Shown: positions 28,345 to 37,862, counted from the stretch's first letter. The stretch: 64,000 bases of DNA from an uncultured Gammaproteobacteria bacterium (GCA_913060975.1 CAJXVC010000003.1:248001-312000); one strand, 5' to 3'. Numbers and translations are program-made. The notes: a model not told the origin generated them from the sequence alone.

Positions 28345-28725
28345 ATGGTCCCTATTAGCCGCAGAGAAAGCGAGATACTCGATTGTGTCTATAAGCTGGG
28401 TAAACCTACCGCGAAGGAAGTGATGCGTGAGTTCAAGGATGACTTGAGTTATTCCACGATCCGCACGCTACTGAAGAATTTGGTCGACAAGGGTTGGCTC
28501 GACAGGGAAGAGAAGGGGCTCAAATACATTTATCTGCCCAAGATCGACAGGGCGACGGCAGCCAAAAAAGATCTCAAACGGGTGATCTCAACCTACTACT
28601 CAAATTCACTCGTTATGGCGGTTAATTCGTTTCTGGATCTGAACAAAGATGATTTTTCCGATGCCGAGTTACAGCAGCTAGAGAAGCTGGTCAAAAACAA
28701 GCGTAAAGAAATAAACAAGAAATAA
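28345..28725 (+). CDS. BlaI/MecI/CopY family transcriptional repressor
   Basis: A 126-residue winged-helix repressor. I chose ATG 28345, preceded by AAAGAG with an eight-base spacer. A TTG at 28327 would add six residues. The N-terminal half has the family layout: I-S-R-R-E-S-E-I-L-D, then the recognition helix region Y-S-T-I-R-T-L-L-K-N-L, and the wing G-L-K-Y-I-Y. The C-terminal helices are the dimerisation part, where BlaR1-activated cleavage usually happens. The next gene is a BlaR1-type M56 protease, the standard partner. No beta-lactamase is in the window, so the controlled genes are unknown. Confidence 0.93.
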   Translation: MVPISRRESEILDCVYKLGKPTAKEVMREFKDDLSYSTIRTLLKNLVDKGWLDREEKGLKYIYLPKIDRATAAKKDLKRVISTYYSNSLVMAVNSFLDLNKDDFSDAELQQLEKLVKNKRKEINKK

Positions 28726-28782
28726 GGAAGAAAAAGGCAACGCAGCAGACAGAGCAAGCCAAAAATAAAAGCAGGCGCGACG

Positions 28783-30123
28783 ATGGACTCTCTTTTTTCT
28801 GGAATCTATACACTGACACTGACTGAGGTGCAGCCACTCGTGCTGCTCTTTGACGTGTTATTTCGCTCGATGCTCGCGGTTCTTGCCTTCCGCTGGTGGG
28901 CAGACAGTAGACGGCCCGCACTTCCAGCAGCGTCGACCTGTCGCGGATTGCTGTTGCTACTGATCTGTGTGGCGGCATTGCCTTTTCTGCCAGCACTTAC
29001 TGAATTGTTTCCAGTGTTAATTCCAGCACAGTTTGCCATGACGTCGCTGGTTACCGTGCTCATACCGGCCAGTCTTGTGGAGCCGATTGTTGCCGAGCAT
29101 GATCAGCCCCAGTTGATGGCGCTACTACTGAGAACCTATGCCATTGGTGTCTTGTTAGGTGTCTGCTTTATTGCACACTCAATCTTGCGCCTGTCGACAT
29201 TGAAGGCGAACGCTTGCCTGGATGTCCAAAACCAGGACAGTGCTCTACTGGATGCAGCCAAAGAATCGCTAGGCTACCGCGGTCAGGTTACTCTGGGTCT
29301 TTCTTCCTCTGTGGGCTCGCCAGTGTCCTTTGGTTGTCGTCAGCCAACAATTCTCGTGCCAGTGGCTTGGTTGGAATGGCAACAGACAATACGTTTCAGC
29401 GTGCTCAAACATGAGCTTGCTCATATTCAAAGGCGTGATTGGCTGACGGCAATATTGGCCAATATTGTCGTCTGCTTCAGTTGGTATAACCCGTTTGTCT
29501 GGCATTTGCGCGGCCGTATCATTATTGAGACTGAATACGCCAGCGATGCAGCTGTGTTGAGCCAGAGCACCTGCAAGTATGCGTATGCTGAGCATCTTCT
29601 ATGGGTTGCGAAAAATATTAAGCAGGCGGCTGGTAAGGGAATACACACAGCCAACCCGATGGTCGCAGTCACCAATCTTACTGAGCGTGTTAACAGGGTG
29701 CTTGCTGATCGGGAGGCAGGTCAGCAAGCAGCAATACCGTTCAGGTTAAATACAGTGCTTATTGCAGCCGCATTGTTGCTATTGACTTGCACCAGAGTGT
29801 TCTCGGCTCAAGACGCCGCGCTGTATCAAAGCCCCAAGTTAATTGTGGCGCCCAGCCCTTTGAATTCAACGTTTTATTTATGGCAGGGCATGAGCGGATA
29901 CGCCCACGTCAGATTTGACGTGGATGAGCGAGGTGCAGTCAACGCAGACAGTATTCGTATTCTCAATCCGACCCGCTCAGAGTTATTCTCAGAAGCCGTG
30001 GTGGAGACTGTAAAACAATTCAAATACCAGCCGCGTTTGGTCAATGGCATTGCCATGCCGAGCAAAGACATGGAATGGATGTTTCGCATCAAGGGCTTTA
30101 TGGCTTCGCTGGAAAGTAAGTGA
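28783..30123 (+). CDS. BlaR1-like M56 metalloprotease with C-terminal TonB-like domain
   Basis: A 446-residue membrane protein. Hydrophobic helices occur at about 15-38, 54-72, 78-100 and 115-135. The zinc motif H-E-L-A-H lies at residues 210-214, with the third ligand region E-T-E-Y-A-S-D-A about 40 residues later, as in BlaR1/MecR1. Another helix at about 320-340 leads to a periplasmic domain. This is not the penicillin-binding sensor of BlaR1. It ends with V-R-F-D-V-D-E-R-G, then F-K-Y-Q-P and a W-M-F-R-I final strand, the pattern of a TonB C-terminal domain. It presumably senses something in the periplasm and cleaves or releases the BlaI repressor encoded 57 bases upstream. Confidence 0.9.
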   Translation: MDSLFSGIYTLTLTEVQPLVLLFDVLFRSMLAVLAFRWWADSRRPALPAASTCRGLLLLLICVAALPFLPALTELFPVLIPAQFAMTSLVTVLIPASLVEPIVAEHDQPQLMALLLRTYAIGVLLGVCFIAHSILRLSTLKANACLDVQNQDSALLDAAKESLGYRGQVTLGLSSSVGSPVSFGCRQPTILVPVAWLEWQQTIRFSVLKHELAHIQRRDWLTAILANIVVCFSWYNPFVWHLRGRIIIETEYASDAAVLSQSTCKYAYAEHLLWVAKNIKQAAGKGIHTANPMVAVTNLTERVNRVLADREAGQQAAIPFRLNTVLIAAALLLLTCTRVFSAQDAALYQSPKLIVAPSPLNSTFYLWQGMSGYAHVRFDVDERGAVNADSIRILNPTRSELFSEAVVETVKQFKYQPRLVNGIAMPSKDMEWMFRIKGFMASLESK

Positions 30124-30214
30124 CTATTTCTGATTAAGCAATAGTTTGGCGAGCGGGCGAATTGCCGTGTTGATTGGACTACAAGTTGACGCTGTGTTGG
30201 TTCGTCAGAAACGA

Positions 30215-30298
30215 CGACGCCCACGGAGAGCGGGCGTCGAGAGTTCGGGGAGGCATGCAAGGAAAGCTGTCACAAGCGCCGATTCTGGATCGGCGCTT
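30215..30298. terminator. Two tandem GC-rich hairpins between convergent genes
   Basis: The first stem is CGACGCCC/GGGCGTCG (30215-30239). The second is AAGCGCCGAT/ATCGGCGCTT (30274-30298). Neither is followed by a T-run. They lie between the M56 protease gene and a TonB receptor gene that run towards each other, so they may slow or end transcription from both sides. Confidence 0.45.
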
Positions 30299-30316
30299 AG
30301 GTGGCTGTGAATACAC

Positions 30317-32458
30317 TTAGAAGGTAGAGCGAACCTTGAAGGCCAACTCCATACCGCCGCCGTTACAGTAATCTTCGATCTCTTCGACCATGCCATTGGC
30401 GGTGGCGCCCACATAGCGGGTGCGAACCCGGCACCATTCCTTGTCGCTCATGTTATTGGATTCCAGTCGGAAGGTTACATTGCCGAAGGCTTTTTTCTCG
30501 ACAAAGGCTTTCATGAAAGGCTGCTCAACACGGGTTTCAGTATCGATAATATCGATTACGGTACGGCCACTACCACCGTTGGATTGAGTGTTGTAATCCA
30601 TGCCATAGGTCAGGCCGAGTCTGGTAATGTCGTGCCGAAAACCGATTGAAGTCTCCCAGCGACCATTGCTGTCCATGCGTCGTTCCTGATTCAGAAACGG
30701 GTCCACAGCTTCTGAATCGCGCAGGCGTAACCCCGTCGTGAGCAGTGCGTTGGGCAGGCCAATCATGCTCAGCTGCGTGCTCAGATCGAGATTCATGCCG
30801 TAGCGAATGCCTTCGCCAATATTACCGCGGGCTGACTGAAGATTATCTTCGTCGGGAGAGACATCGACGCGCCCGATAATATCTTCCAGATCGCGGTACC
30901 AAAACTGCGAATTGACTACACCCAGATCATCAGGCAGGCGCATCTCAAGGTTTAACTCATAACGCCAGTATTGCTCTTGACGAATATCGGGGTTACCGGC
31001 TTGCGTATTCTGGTCGTCGTCGCTGCTATCTACGGTGGCGGCAAAGTCGGAAAAGCTTAATTGATCGACACCCTTGCGCACGTTGGCACGCAGCTGCAGG
31101 CTGTTGGTAATATCAAAACGGTAATCGATCGTTGGTTTTACAAACTGGAAGTCGCGCTTGTTAAGCACATCACCAGTTTGTTCGATGGTCGATTTTTCAA
31201 CAATCACCGAGCTTTCCAGGCTCATGCGATCATTGATGCGCCAGTTGTGTACAGCGAAAGGTTCGAAGCGGATTTCTTCGACCGTCGATGTGGAATTGCT
31301 GACGTTTTGCGGTACCAGTCCGCCATGATCGGCCGAGGGCGTGCCCGCTGTGTTCTCGCCCAAACGCAAATTCGAGTCGCGGATAGTTTGTGCGCCTTCG
31401 ATGCCGACTTCCATGCCCTGGGTGCTGCCCAGATTCCAGATGTATGAAGTACGGCCAATGCGTTCGCGGTTGCGTTCCTGATTCAGCAGATACAGGTTCT
31501 TTTGATAGTCGCCATCAATCACATCAAAGCGACTGCGTGATGATTCCTGATCCTGATCGTTGACGATAAACAGAGCGCGGTACTTGCTGCCATTGTCGAA
31601 GCTGTGTTCAAAGTCGCCACCCACTTCCCAGCTGTCGTCCATGCGATGGTTGTCTTCAAACTCGCGTCTTTGCGAGAAGTCCTCTACCTGATTGATCTCG
31701 CGATTAATCGTAGAAGGCGTGTCACCCTGAGTTTCGTACAGCACATTGAACTGCGCAGCACTGTCGCCGAACAGATAGCTAACGCTGCTGGAAGCCTGAA
31801 TTTTCCTTTCTTCGCGGATCTGCGTTTCGTAACGAGTTTCTTGCAGCTCACGCAAGGCATTGTAAGAGTATTCGCGTCCTTCCATCGCCCGGTAATTCGG
31901 ATCGATTTGCAGAGCTACCAGATAACTGAGATCACCGGCTTGGGCGTTATAGGAAAACTGGCCGCCGTGATCGAGATTGCCGTCTTGCGATTGGTCAGTG
32001 CGGAGTTCGATAGTAGTGCTGGATAGCGAAGGCATATCAAGCAACACCACGTTGACGATCTGGCCACCACCGCGCACGCCCAATTCTTCAGAGGTGCCGC
32101 GAATAATTTCAATGTAGTCAACCTGATCAGCGGAGATGCGACCCAGTTGGCTGCGGCCTTCGTTACTCTTGCCCGGCATGCGCTGGCCATTGATGAGTAC
32201 TTCACCAGCGCCAGACCCCAGGCCGCGGCCACCGCCACCACCACTGCCGCGCAGGGCAAGGCCGATACCGGGGATGCGATCCAGCATGTCATTGGCTGAT
32301 ACGGGGTTGTATTGAGTGAAATAGTCCGCCTCATAGGTGACCGTAGAATCATCACTCTGAGCAATGTCTTGATCGACCGCTATGATCTCTTCAGCGACTG
32401 ATATCGTGGACAAAATGCTAACGCTCAGGCAAAGGGCGCTTGTCTGAAATTTTTTCAA
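30317..32458 (-). CDS. TonB-dependent outer-membrane receptor
   Basis: A 713-residue protein, TTG start. A signal peptide ends near S-V-A-E-E. The plug domain follows with M-L-D-R-I-P-G-I, a glycine-rich loop (R-G-S-G-G-G-G-G-R-G), V-L-I-N-G-Q-R-M-P-G-K and Y-I-E-I-I-R-G. The rest is a beta-barrel of alternating charged and aromatic strands, ending in F like other outer-membrane barrels. It is of the size of siderophore or small-nutrient receptors, but I cannot name a ligand. It faces the M56 protease that carries a TonB-like domain. A functional link is possible, though the two are not co-transcribed. Confidence 0.92.
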   Translation of the reverse strand: MKKFQTSALCLSVSILSTISVAEEIIAVDQDIAQSDDSTVTYEADYFTQYNPVSANDMLDRIPGIGLALRGSGGGGGRGLGSGAGEVLINGQRMPGKSNEGRSQLGRISADQVDYIEIIRGTSEELGVRGGGQIVNVVLLDMPSLSSTTIELRTDQSQDGNLDHGGQFSYNAQAGDLSYLVALQIDPNYRAMEGREYSYNALRELQETRYETQIREERKIQASSSVSYLFGDSAAQFNVLYETQGDTPSTINREINQVEDFSQRREFEDNHRMDDSWEVGGDFEHSFDNGSKYRALFIVNDQDQESSRSRFDVIDGDYQKNLYLLNQERNRERIGRTSYIWNLGSTQGMEVGIEGAQTIRDSNLRLGENTAGTPSADHGGLVPQNVSNSTSTVEEIRFEPFAVHNWRINDRMSLESSVIVEKSTIEQTGDVLNKRDFQFVKPTIDYRFDITNSLQLRANVRKGVDQLSFSDFAATVDSSDDDQNTQAGNPDIRQEQYWRYELNLEMRLPDDLGVVNSQFWYRDLEDIIGRVDVSPDEDNLQSARGNIGEGIRYGMNLDLSTQLSMIGLPNALLTTGLRLRDSEAVDPFLNQERRMDSNGRWETSIGFRHDITRLGLTYGMDYNTQSNGGSGRTVIDIIDTETRVEQPFMKAFVEKKAFGNVTFRLESNNMSDKEWCRVRTRYVGATANGMVEEIEDYCNGGGMELAFKVRSTF

Positions 32459-32646
32459 TGTAGTGTCTCGAGGAATTTAAGGTGCGCAGATTACAAGAAT
32501 TCTGGCAGCAGTTTCGTGAATTAAGTCAAAAGTATAGCTTTTACTCATCGGCCATTCTGTGACATTTTGTAGAGAAATCATGTCCATAGCGCCACAATTG
32601 CCATAATTCTCGTATCTGGAGCCGGCTTGCAATAAACTAGTGCACC

Positions 32647-33708
32647 GTGACTCAAGCAACGGCGCCAGTTCTCCTCTTTCCTACTCATTACTTGGGTAAT
32701 TTCGTGCTTGGCATCCCCTGGATCGCCCAAATAGTGCGGTCGGACCCCAATTCGCTCGTTGTGCTGGATAGTTGTTTTCAGCCGCTGGCAGAGATGATTT
32801 TGCCGCCTGAAACCCAGATTTTGTATTATCCGCGGGCACAATTAGCCAGTTCCCAGCCATTTTTCAGTCGCTTGAAACATTATGTGACTTTTCTGAAAGC
32901 GTTGCGTTCGCGCAAAAAAAGTACCTTGCTTGATCTTGAAGGCGAGCGTTTTACCGGCGTGCTGTCATTGTTAAGTGGCTGTCACCAGCGGGTCGGTCCC
33001 ACAGGCAAGCGTGCCGAACGTTTCTATACCCGGGTGTTGGATCTGGATTACTACCGGCATCGCTATAATGCCTTTGGGGAGGTCTGCGCCGAGTTTACCG
33101 GTGGTGTGACGCCTTCGAGTAATTTGCAGTACGCAGTCGACAAGGCGTTGCGGGAAAGCGTCGCTGACAAAATAGCAATCGACCTCAAGGCGCGACCTTG
33201 TGTGGCAATCCATCCGGGTGCCAGCGTGGAATACAAACTATGGTCACGCGACTATTTCATTCGTCTGCAGGCACTACTTGAAGAAGCCGGTCTGCAGGTA
33301 TTGTGGGTAGGTGCTGGCGCTATGGATACGGCCATTATCGCCGACATTCAGGAACGTAGCCCACACGCTCGCAGTGTCAGTCTGTGTGGGCAATTGAATT
33401 TTGCTGAATTGGTGGCGCTGTTTCATGAGTGCCATTGTTTTATTGGCAGTGATAGTGGTCCAATGCATCTGGCTGCGTCTACAGGCACGCCGGTATTTGC
33501 CTTGTTTGGTCCGAGCAAAGAAGCGATCTGGGCACCATTGGGCGATAATTCCCAGGTGCTGCGCGGCAGCAAACCCTGTGGCGAGCAATGTGACGCATTT
33601 GCTTGTGACTATAATTACCAGTGTCTTGAATCCTTGCTGCCTGAGCAAGTGATACAAGCAATGACGGCGCGATCATTGCTGCCGGCTAGCGATAAGGTGG
33701 TCAGTTGA
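32647..33708 (+). CDS. Glycosyltransferase family 9 (LPS heptosyltransferase-like)
   Basis: A 353-residue GT-B enzyme of the heptosyltransferase family, which adds ADP-heptose to the inner core of lipopolysaccharide. GTG start. Typical features are the N-terminal G-N-F-V-L-G-I-P motif, the I-H-P-G-A-S-V-E-Y-K-L-W block in the middle, and the C-terminal nucleotide-sugar motif G-S-D-S-G-P-M-H-L-A-A followed by F-A-L-F-G-P-S. The C-terminus has five cysteines between about residues 309 and 326. Its stop overlaps the start of the next glycosyltransferase, so the two act in one pathway. The exact acceptor sugar is unknown. Confidence 0.92.
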   Translation: MTQATAPVLLFPTHYLGNFVLGIPWIAQIVRSDPNSLVVLDSCFQPLAEMILPPETQILYYPRAQLASSQPFFSRLKHYVTFLKALRSRKKSTLLDLEGERFTGVLSLLSGCHQRVGPTGKRAERFYTRVLDLDYYRHRYNAFGEVCAEFTGGVTPSSNLQYAVDKALRESVADKIAIDLKARPCVAIHPGASVEYKLWSRDYFIRLQALLEEAGLQVLWVGAGAMDTAIIADIQERSPHARSVSLCGQLNFAELVALFHECHCFIGSDSGPMHLAASTGTPVFALFGPSKEAIWAPLGDNSQVLRGSKPCGEQCDAFACDYNYQCLESLLPEQVIQAMTARSLLPASDKVVS

Positions 33709-34514
33709 GTAAAGCCATTCCAGTCAGTGCCTACATTATTACTCTCAACGAAGAAGAGAATATTGGCTTTTGTCTTGATCGCCTGGTCGAGTTCGATGAG
33801 GTTATTCTGGTCGACAGTGGCAGTACTGATGCCACACTGGCTATAGCCGAAGCCTATCCCAACGTGACCGCCAGTTTTAATGCCTGGCCAGGCTTCAGTG
33901 CGCAAAAGGCGCATGCGCTTGAGCTGTGTCGCAATGAATGGGTATTGAATGTCGATGCTGACGAATTGATTACTGATGAATATCTGGACGAGCTGCGCCG
34001 GGTAGTGAGCGACAATAAGGTTGATGGGCTGGAATCCAATCGAACCCTGTATCGTTGGGGCCGCCGGCCGCGGCACTTTGGACGCGATGATCGCTTGATT
34101 CGATTGTTCCGCAAGTCAGCCGGTCACTATGAAGACCGCCGTGTGCACGAGAGTATTAGTGTGACCGGAGAGATTGCCCAGACCGACGCCACGATTATCC
34201 ACAATGAAAATCTGACCTTCTCGCAGCGCATTGGCAAATCAAACAGCTACAGCGAAGCCAAGGCCAGAGACAAATTTGATAAAGGCCAGAATGCCTCAGT
34301 GCTTACCATTGGCCTGATTTTCCCCCTGACCTTTATACAGATCTATGTCTTCAAGGGGCATTTTCTGGATGGCGTCGATGGCTTCATGACCAGCATGAAT
34401 GCGGCGTTTTACAACTTCATGAAGTACAGCAAGCTGCGGGAGATGAATCGCCTGCGGCGTCAGCGCGCCCAGCAAGCGCATATCAAGCACCCGCCGAACG
34501 CGTCTGATCAATAA
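33705..34514 (+). CDS. Glycosyltransferase family 2 (LPS core type, WaaE/KdtX-like)
   Basis: A 269-residue GT-A enzyme. The start TTG overlaps the TGA of the family 9 gene. Motifs include I-T-L-N-E-E-E-N-I at the N-terminus, V-D-S-G-S-T-D in the nucleotide-binding fold and the metal-binding N-V-D-A-D-E. The layout matches the small LPS-core beta-glucosyltransferases of the WaaE/KdtX group. An amphipathic or hydrophobic helix near residues 198-215 may hold it at the inner membrane. The C-terminus is basic, as common for membrane-surface enzymes. Confidence 0.92.
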   Translation: MSKAIPVSAYIITLNEEENIGFCLDRLVEFDEVILVDSGSTDATLAIAEAYPNVTASFNAWPGFSAQKAHALELCRNEWVLNVDADELITDEYLDELRRVVSDNKVDGLESNRTLYRWGRRPRHFGRDDRLIRLFRKSAGHYEDRRVHESISVTGEIAQTDATIIHNENLTFSQRIGKSNSYSEAKARDKFDKGQNASVLTIGLIFPLTFIQIYVFKGHFLDGVDGFMTSMNAAFYNFMKYSKLREMNRLRRQRAQQAHIKHPPNASDQ

Positions 34515-34526
34515 TCGCAATGCGGC

Positions 34527-35456
34527 TTACAGATTGGCCTCATAATTACTGAATTTATCGGCGTAGTCTGCAGCTGGAGTGCTGAGAAACTCACGCATCG
34601 CTGCCTTGTCATCCAAATGCAGTTTCAAAAAAGCCAGCGCAAAGTGGCCAATCGTGCTCAGGTCTGGCCCACCGTTGGCCACGAACATGTGGTCGCCCTC
34701 GCTAAACTCCATGTACACGTTGTTCGACCCGTCGCCGACAGCATCAAACACCGCGCGAGCATGTCCGGCTGGTGGTGCTACCTCGTCGACGGCGCTGGCA
34801 ATGACTAGCGTCGGCGTGGCGAGGCCGCTGTAGTCCGCAGAGAACGAGCCGCCGAGCTGGCAACAGTAAAGCGCAAGCGGAATGACTGCCTTGATCTGGT
34901 CACCTAATTCCAGCGCTGCGGCCACTGAGGCGCCACCCCCCAGAGAATGCCCCATGATGGCCATACGCTCGCCATCCAGTTTGCCCTGCAGTGGACTGTC
35001 CGCATTGCTGTTCAGGGACTTCAGGAAATCCACACCGGCGACCAGCGCGTTCTTGCGCGCATCGAAACTATCCTCGGGTGAGTTGGTGTCGACGATCATC
35101 ACCGCGTAACCCAGCGAGGCCAGGGCAGGACCCCACCAATCATAGGTGGACTGCGTGCCACGATATCCGGGCATGAATACCACGCCGCCCATGGGAGCAT
35201 CGAAACTGAGGGTAAGCGGATAAAAAATGGTGGCGGCTGCGAATTCATCGACAGTCACCTCGGCCTCATAGGTGCGCACTTCAAATAGACGTTCGCCGAA
35301 TTGCTGGGCAGCGGCGCGGCCAATTTCACGGCCTTCCGGACGGTAGCGGCCTTCGCTATTGTCCTGAGCATGGCTGTTGACGCCAAAGCCAAGGATGAGC
35401 AGCGCTGCCAAAGTGCAGAGCAGGGAATGCATTTTTTGAGCATGGGGCAGGGTCAT
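34527..35456 (-). CDS. Secreted alpha/beta hydrolase related to PETase and cutinases
   Basis: A 309-residue protein with a signal peptide ending near N-S-H-A-Q. ATG 35456 has AGAGG nine bases upstream. The catalytic triad is visible: S171 in M-G-H-S-L-G-G-G, D224 in S-A-V-D-E-V-A-P and H256 in E-G-D-H-M-F. Several blocks line up with Ideonella PETase as I remember it: P-G-Y with the aromatic of the oxyanion side (Y98), W-W-G-P-x-L-A-S, and V-D-T-N-S. The residue before the nucleophile is His, as in cutinases, where PETase has Trp, and the PETase-specific second disulfide is missing. A polyesterase or lipase-like role is inferred. Dienelactone hydrolase is a more distant alternative. Confidence 0.85.
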   Translation of the reverse strand: MTLPHAQKMHSLLCTLAALLILGFGVNSHAQDNSEGRYRPEGREIGRAAAQQFGERLFEVRTYEAEVTVDEFAAATIFYPLTLSFDAPMGGVVFMPGYRGTQSTYDWWGPALASLGYAVMIVDTNSPEDSFDARKNALVAGVDFLKSLNSNADSPLQGKLDGERMAIMGHSLGGGASVAAALELGDQIKAVIPLALYCCQLGGSFSADYSGLATPTLVIASAVDEVAPPAGHARAVFDAVGDGSNNVYMEFSEGDHMFVANGGPDLSTIGHFALAFLKLHLDDKAAMREFLSTPAADYADKFSNYEANL

Positions 35457-35795
35457 TACGGCATACCTCTTTTGTTTTCAGTTTTATAGGCAAACTCGTG
35501 GCGCGAACGCCAATTGACTCCAGCAATATAGCAAAGCGTCATGGAAAGCGAAAATGCCGCCGCAGCAGCAAGCTGCACCGTGCCGGGGCGCTGCTTGAGC
35601 AGTGTGGCACTAGCGCGGCAGCCGGCCTGTTAAATCGGCGATTTGTCTAGGAATTGCTGCTAAAAACTGGATAATCTGGGAGTTGGGTTATCGCTATCCG
35701 GTATTCGGGTAGGCCCGCAAGAACAGTACCGGCGTGTGTCTACGAGCGACCACGAAAGTCCTGACTCTTGCTATCCAAGAAAAGAGGAGAAGTAA
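35457..35795. promoter_or_regulatory. Divergent intergenic region before the PQQ dehydrogenase
   Basis: 339 bases between the secreted hydrolase (minus) and the PQQ dehydrogenase (plus). It must hold both promoters, though I could not place them with confidence. A strong ribosome site AGGAGA (35785-35790) precedes the PQQ gene by five bases. A GC-rich stretch at about 35575-35632 could fold, but there is no clear operator. Confidence 0.45.
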
Positions 35796-37805
35796 ATGCA
35801 ATTTCTTGATTTAAGGAGAGTTATTACAACTGTCCTGGTCAGTTTGATGTCTGTGTCGGCATTTGCCCAAGACGCGACCGAGTGGTACACACTGGGTAAC
35901 GACTATGGCCACACTCGCTACACACCGGCTGACGAAATCGATGCGAACAATTTCACCGATCTGGAAGTCGCCTGGGAATGGGACGGCGCCAGCTTTGGTG
36001 CAGTCAGTGGACGCTCTACGCCGTCTCTGATTGACGGCAAACTGTTCACCGTTGCCGGCTACAATCGCTATGTTGTCGCGATTGACCCCAAGACAGGTGA
36101 AACACTCTGGTCTTACCGTGAACCGCATACACCACGCAGCAATTACTCTATGCGTGCCGATTACGGCAAGGGCGTGGCTTATGACTATATCGATGGCAAA
36201 GGCGTCGTATTCAATGTATCACCAGGCTTTTTCCTGACAGCACTGGATGCTGAAACGGGTATTCCGCTGGAAAACTGGGGTTCTGAAGTGCCAATCGATG
36301 GTTTTCCTGATAGCGGTGTCGTCGACTTGATCGCCGATCTTGGCCATCCCTACGATCCCTATGAAGGCATTCCGCTGGAAACGGGTTACATCACTTCTTC
36401 CTCGCCACCCATTGTTGTCAACGACACCATTGTGGTGGGCAACTCTGCAGAGCAAGGCTACCATCAGGCGCGCATTGAAAACGTGCCAGGTGACATTCTT
36501 GCTTATGACAAGAATACCGGCGCCTTCAAGTGGAAGTTCAATGTCATTCCAAAACCGGGTGAGTACGGTCACGAAACCTGGGAAAACGACGCCTGGCAAT
36601 ATACCGGTGACGTATCTTCCTGGGCACCGCTGACGGCAGACCCGGAAAACAATCTGGTGTTTGTACCGACCAATCCACCGACAATCGATTACTACGGCGG
36701 TTTCCGTCCTGGTGATAATCTGTTCGGCACCAGTTTGATTGCCCTGGATACGCGCACTGGCGATCGTCAGTGGCACTTCCAGATGGTCAAGCATGACGTT
36801 TGGAACTTCGATAACCCGACAGCACCTATCCTCATGGATGTGAATGTGGATGGCCGCGAAATTCCGGCTGTCATGCAGGTTACCAAGCAAGCCTGGGTCT
36901 ACGCCTTCAATCGCCTGACTGGCGAGCCAATCTGGCCGATCGTTGATCGTCCTGTGCCAGCTTCTATTGTGCCAGGCGAAGTGTTGTCGCCAACTCAGCC
37001 ACACGTGACCAGGCCTGCGCCTTACGACATGCAGGGTATTACTGAAGATGATCTGGTTGACTTCACTCCAGAGCTTCGTGCTGAAGCCTTGGAAGTGATG
37101 GAAGACTATGTCATGGGCCCGCTGTTTAATCCCCCCATTCACGACACGAATGCCGCAGGTAAATACGCGGCGATGAACTGTCCTGGTGGTTCCGGTGGGG
37201 CGAACATCAATGCGCCACCCGTTGCCGATCCGGAAACTGGCATGTTGTATGTGTCTTCCCACAAGGCTTGTTTCGCATTGCGTGTCATGCCGGGTGAAGA
37301 AGCTGACCTGTTGTTCCCGAATTCAACTGGTGTAACGACAGCGCAATACGCGAATTCGGCACGTGGCGCTACTTCACGCCCACCGCGTATGAGTTCAGGC
37401 ATCCCCATCTGGAAGCCACCGTATAGCCGCATTACTGCGATCAATATGAACGATGGTGAGCACGAGTGGATGGTGCCAACTGGTGAAACGCCAGACCGCA
37501 TCAAGAACTCGCCAGCGCTGGAAGGCGTGGAAATTGGCAATACCGGTACCGGTGCACTGGTACCAATGGTTGTGACCAAGAACATGCTGGTCTATACCGA
37601 TAACGCCAGCGACGGCACGCCGATGATTTGGGCGCTGGACAAGCAAACTGGTGAAATTCTGGCGGAAATCGAAGCCCCTTCAGCCAGCCGTTACGGCATG
37701 AGCTCCTGGGTTCACGATGGTCATCAGTACATCATGCTGCAGACAGGTCCAACCCTGACTGCATTGGCGCTGCCGGCAGCGCAAGCAGCAGCCGGTGGTC
37801 ACTAA
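35796..37805 (+). CDS. Periplasmic PQQ-dependent dehydrogenase
   Basis: A 669-residue eight-bladed propeller quinoprotein with a signal peptide ending at S-A-F-A-Q. Repeated blade motifs of the type A-x-D-x-x-T-G-x-x-x-W are seen, for example A-I-D-P-K-T-G-E-T-L-W and A-L-D-T-R-T-G-D-R-Q-W. The H-D-V-W-N-F-D-N-P and T-K-Q-A-W-V-Y-A-F-N-R-L-T-G-E-P blocks are typical of the glucose/quinate-type and related alcohol dehydrogenases. There is no C-x-x-C-H, so it lacks a fused heme and must pass electrons to a separate cytochrome or quinone. The substrate is not clear from sequence. No PQQ synthesis genes are in the window. Confidence 0.92.
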   Translation: MQFLDLRRVITTVLVSLMSVSAFAQDATEWYTLGNDYGHTRYTPADEIDANNFTDLEVAWEWDGASFGAVSGRSTPSLIDGKLFTVAGYNRYVVAIDPKTGETLWSYREPHTPRSNYSMRADYGKGVAYDYIDGKGVVFNVSPGFFLTALDAETGIPLENWGSEVPIDGFPDSGVVDLIADLGHPYDPYEGIPLETGYITSSSPPIVVNDTIVVGNSAEQGYHQARIENVPGDILAYDKNTGAFKWKFNVIPKPGEYGHETWENDAWQYTGDVSSWAPLTADPENNLVFVPTNPPTIDYYGGFRPGDNLFGTSLIALDTRTGDRQWHFQMVKHDVWNFDNPTAPILMDVNVDGREIPAVMQVTKQAWVYAFNRLTGEPIWPIVDRPVPASIVPGEVLSPTQPHVTRPAPYDMQGITEDDLVDFTPELRAEALEVMEDYVMGPLFNPPIHDTNAAGKYAAMNCPGGSGGANINAPPVADPETGMLYVSSHKACFALRVMPGEEADLLFPNSTGVTTAQYANSARGATSRPPRMSSGIPIWKPPYSRITAINMNDGEHEWMVPTGETPDRIKNSPALEGVEIGNTGTGALVPMVVTKNMLVYTDNASDGTPMIWALDKQTGEILAEIEAPSASRYGMSSWVHDGHQYIMLQTGPTLTALALPAAQAAAGGH

Positions 37806-37862
37806 GCGTTGATCATCCGGGGTTTGTAGTGCGCGATTGACTGCAAGCCAAAGGCTTTAACA

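Noticed and set aside
30123..30317. Operon of the M56 protease with the TonB receptor
   Set aside because: The two genes are convergent with hairpins between them, so they cannot share a transcript. Only a functional link is proposed.
36219..37262. A 347-codon minus-strand frame inside the PQQ dehydrogenase
   Set aside because: It is antisense to a clear family member over its whole length, with no domain motif or ribosome site, so it is a shadow of codon bias.
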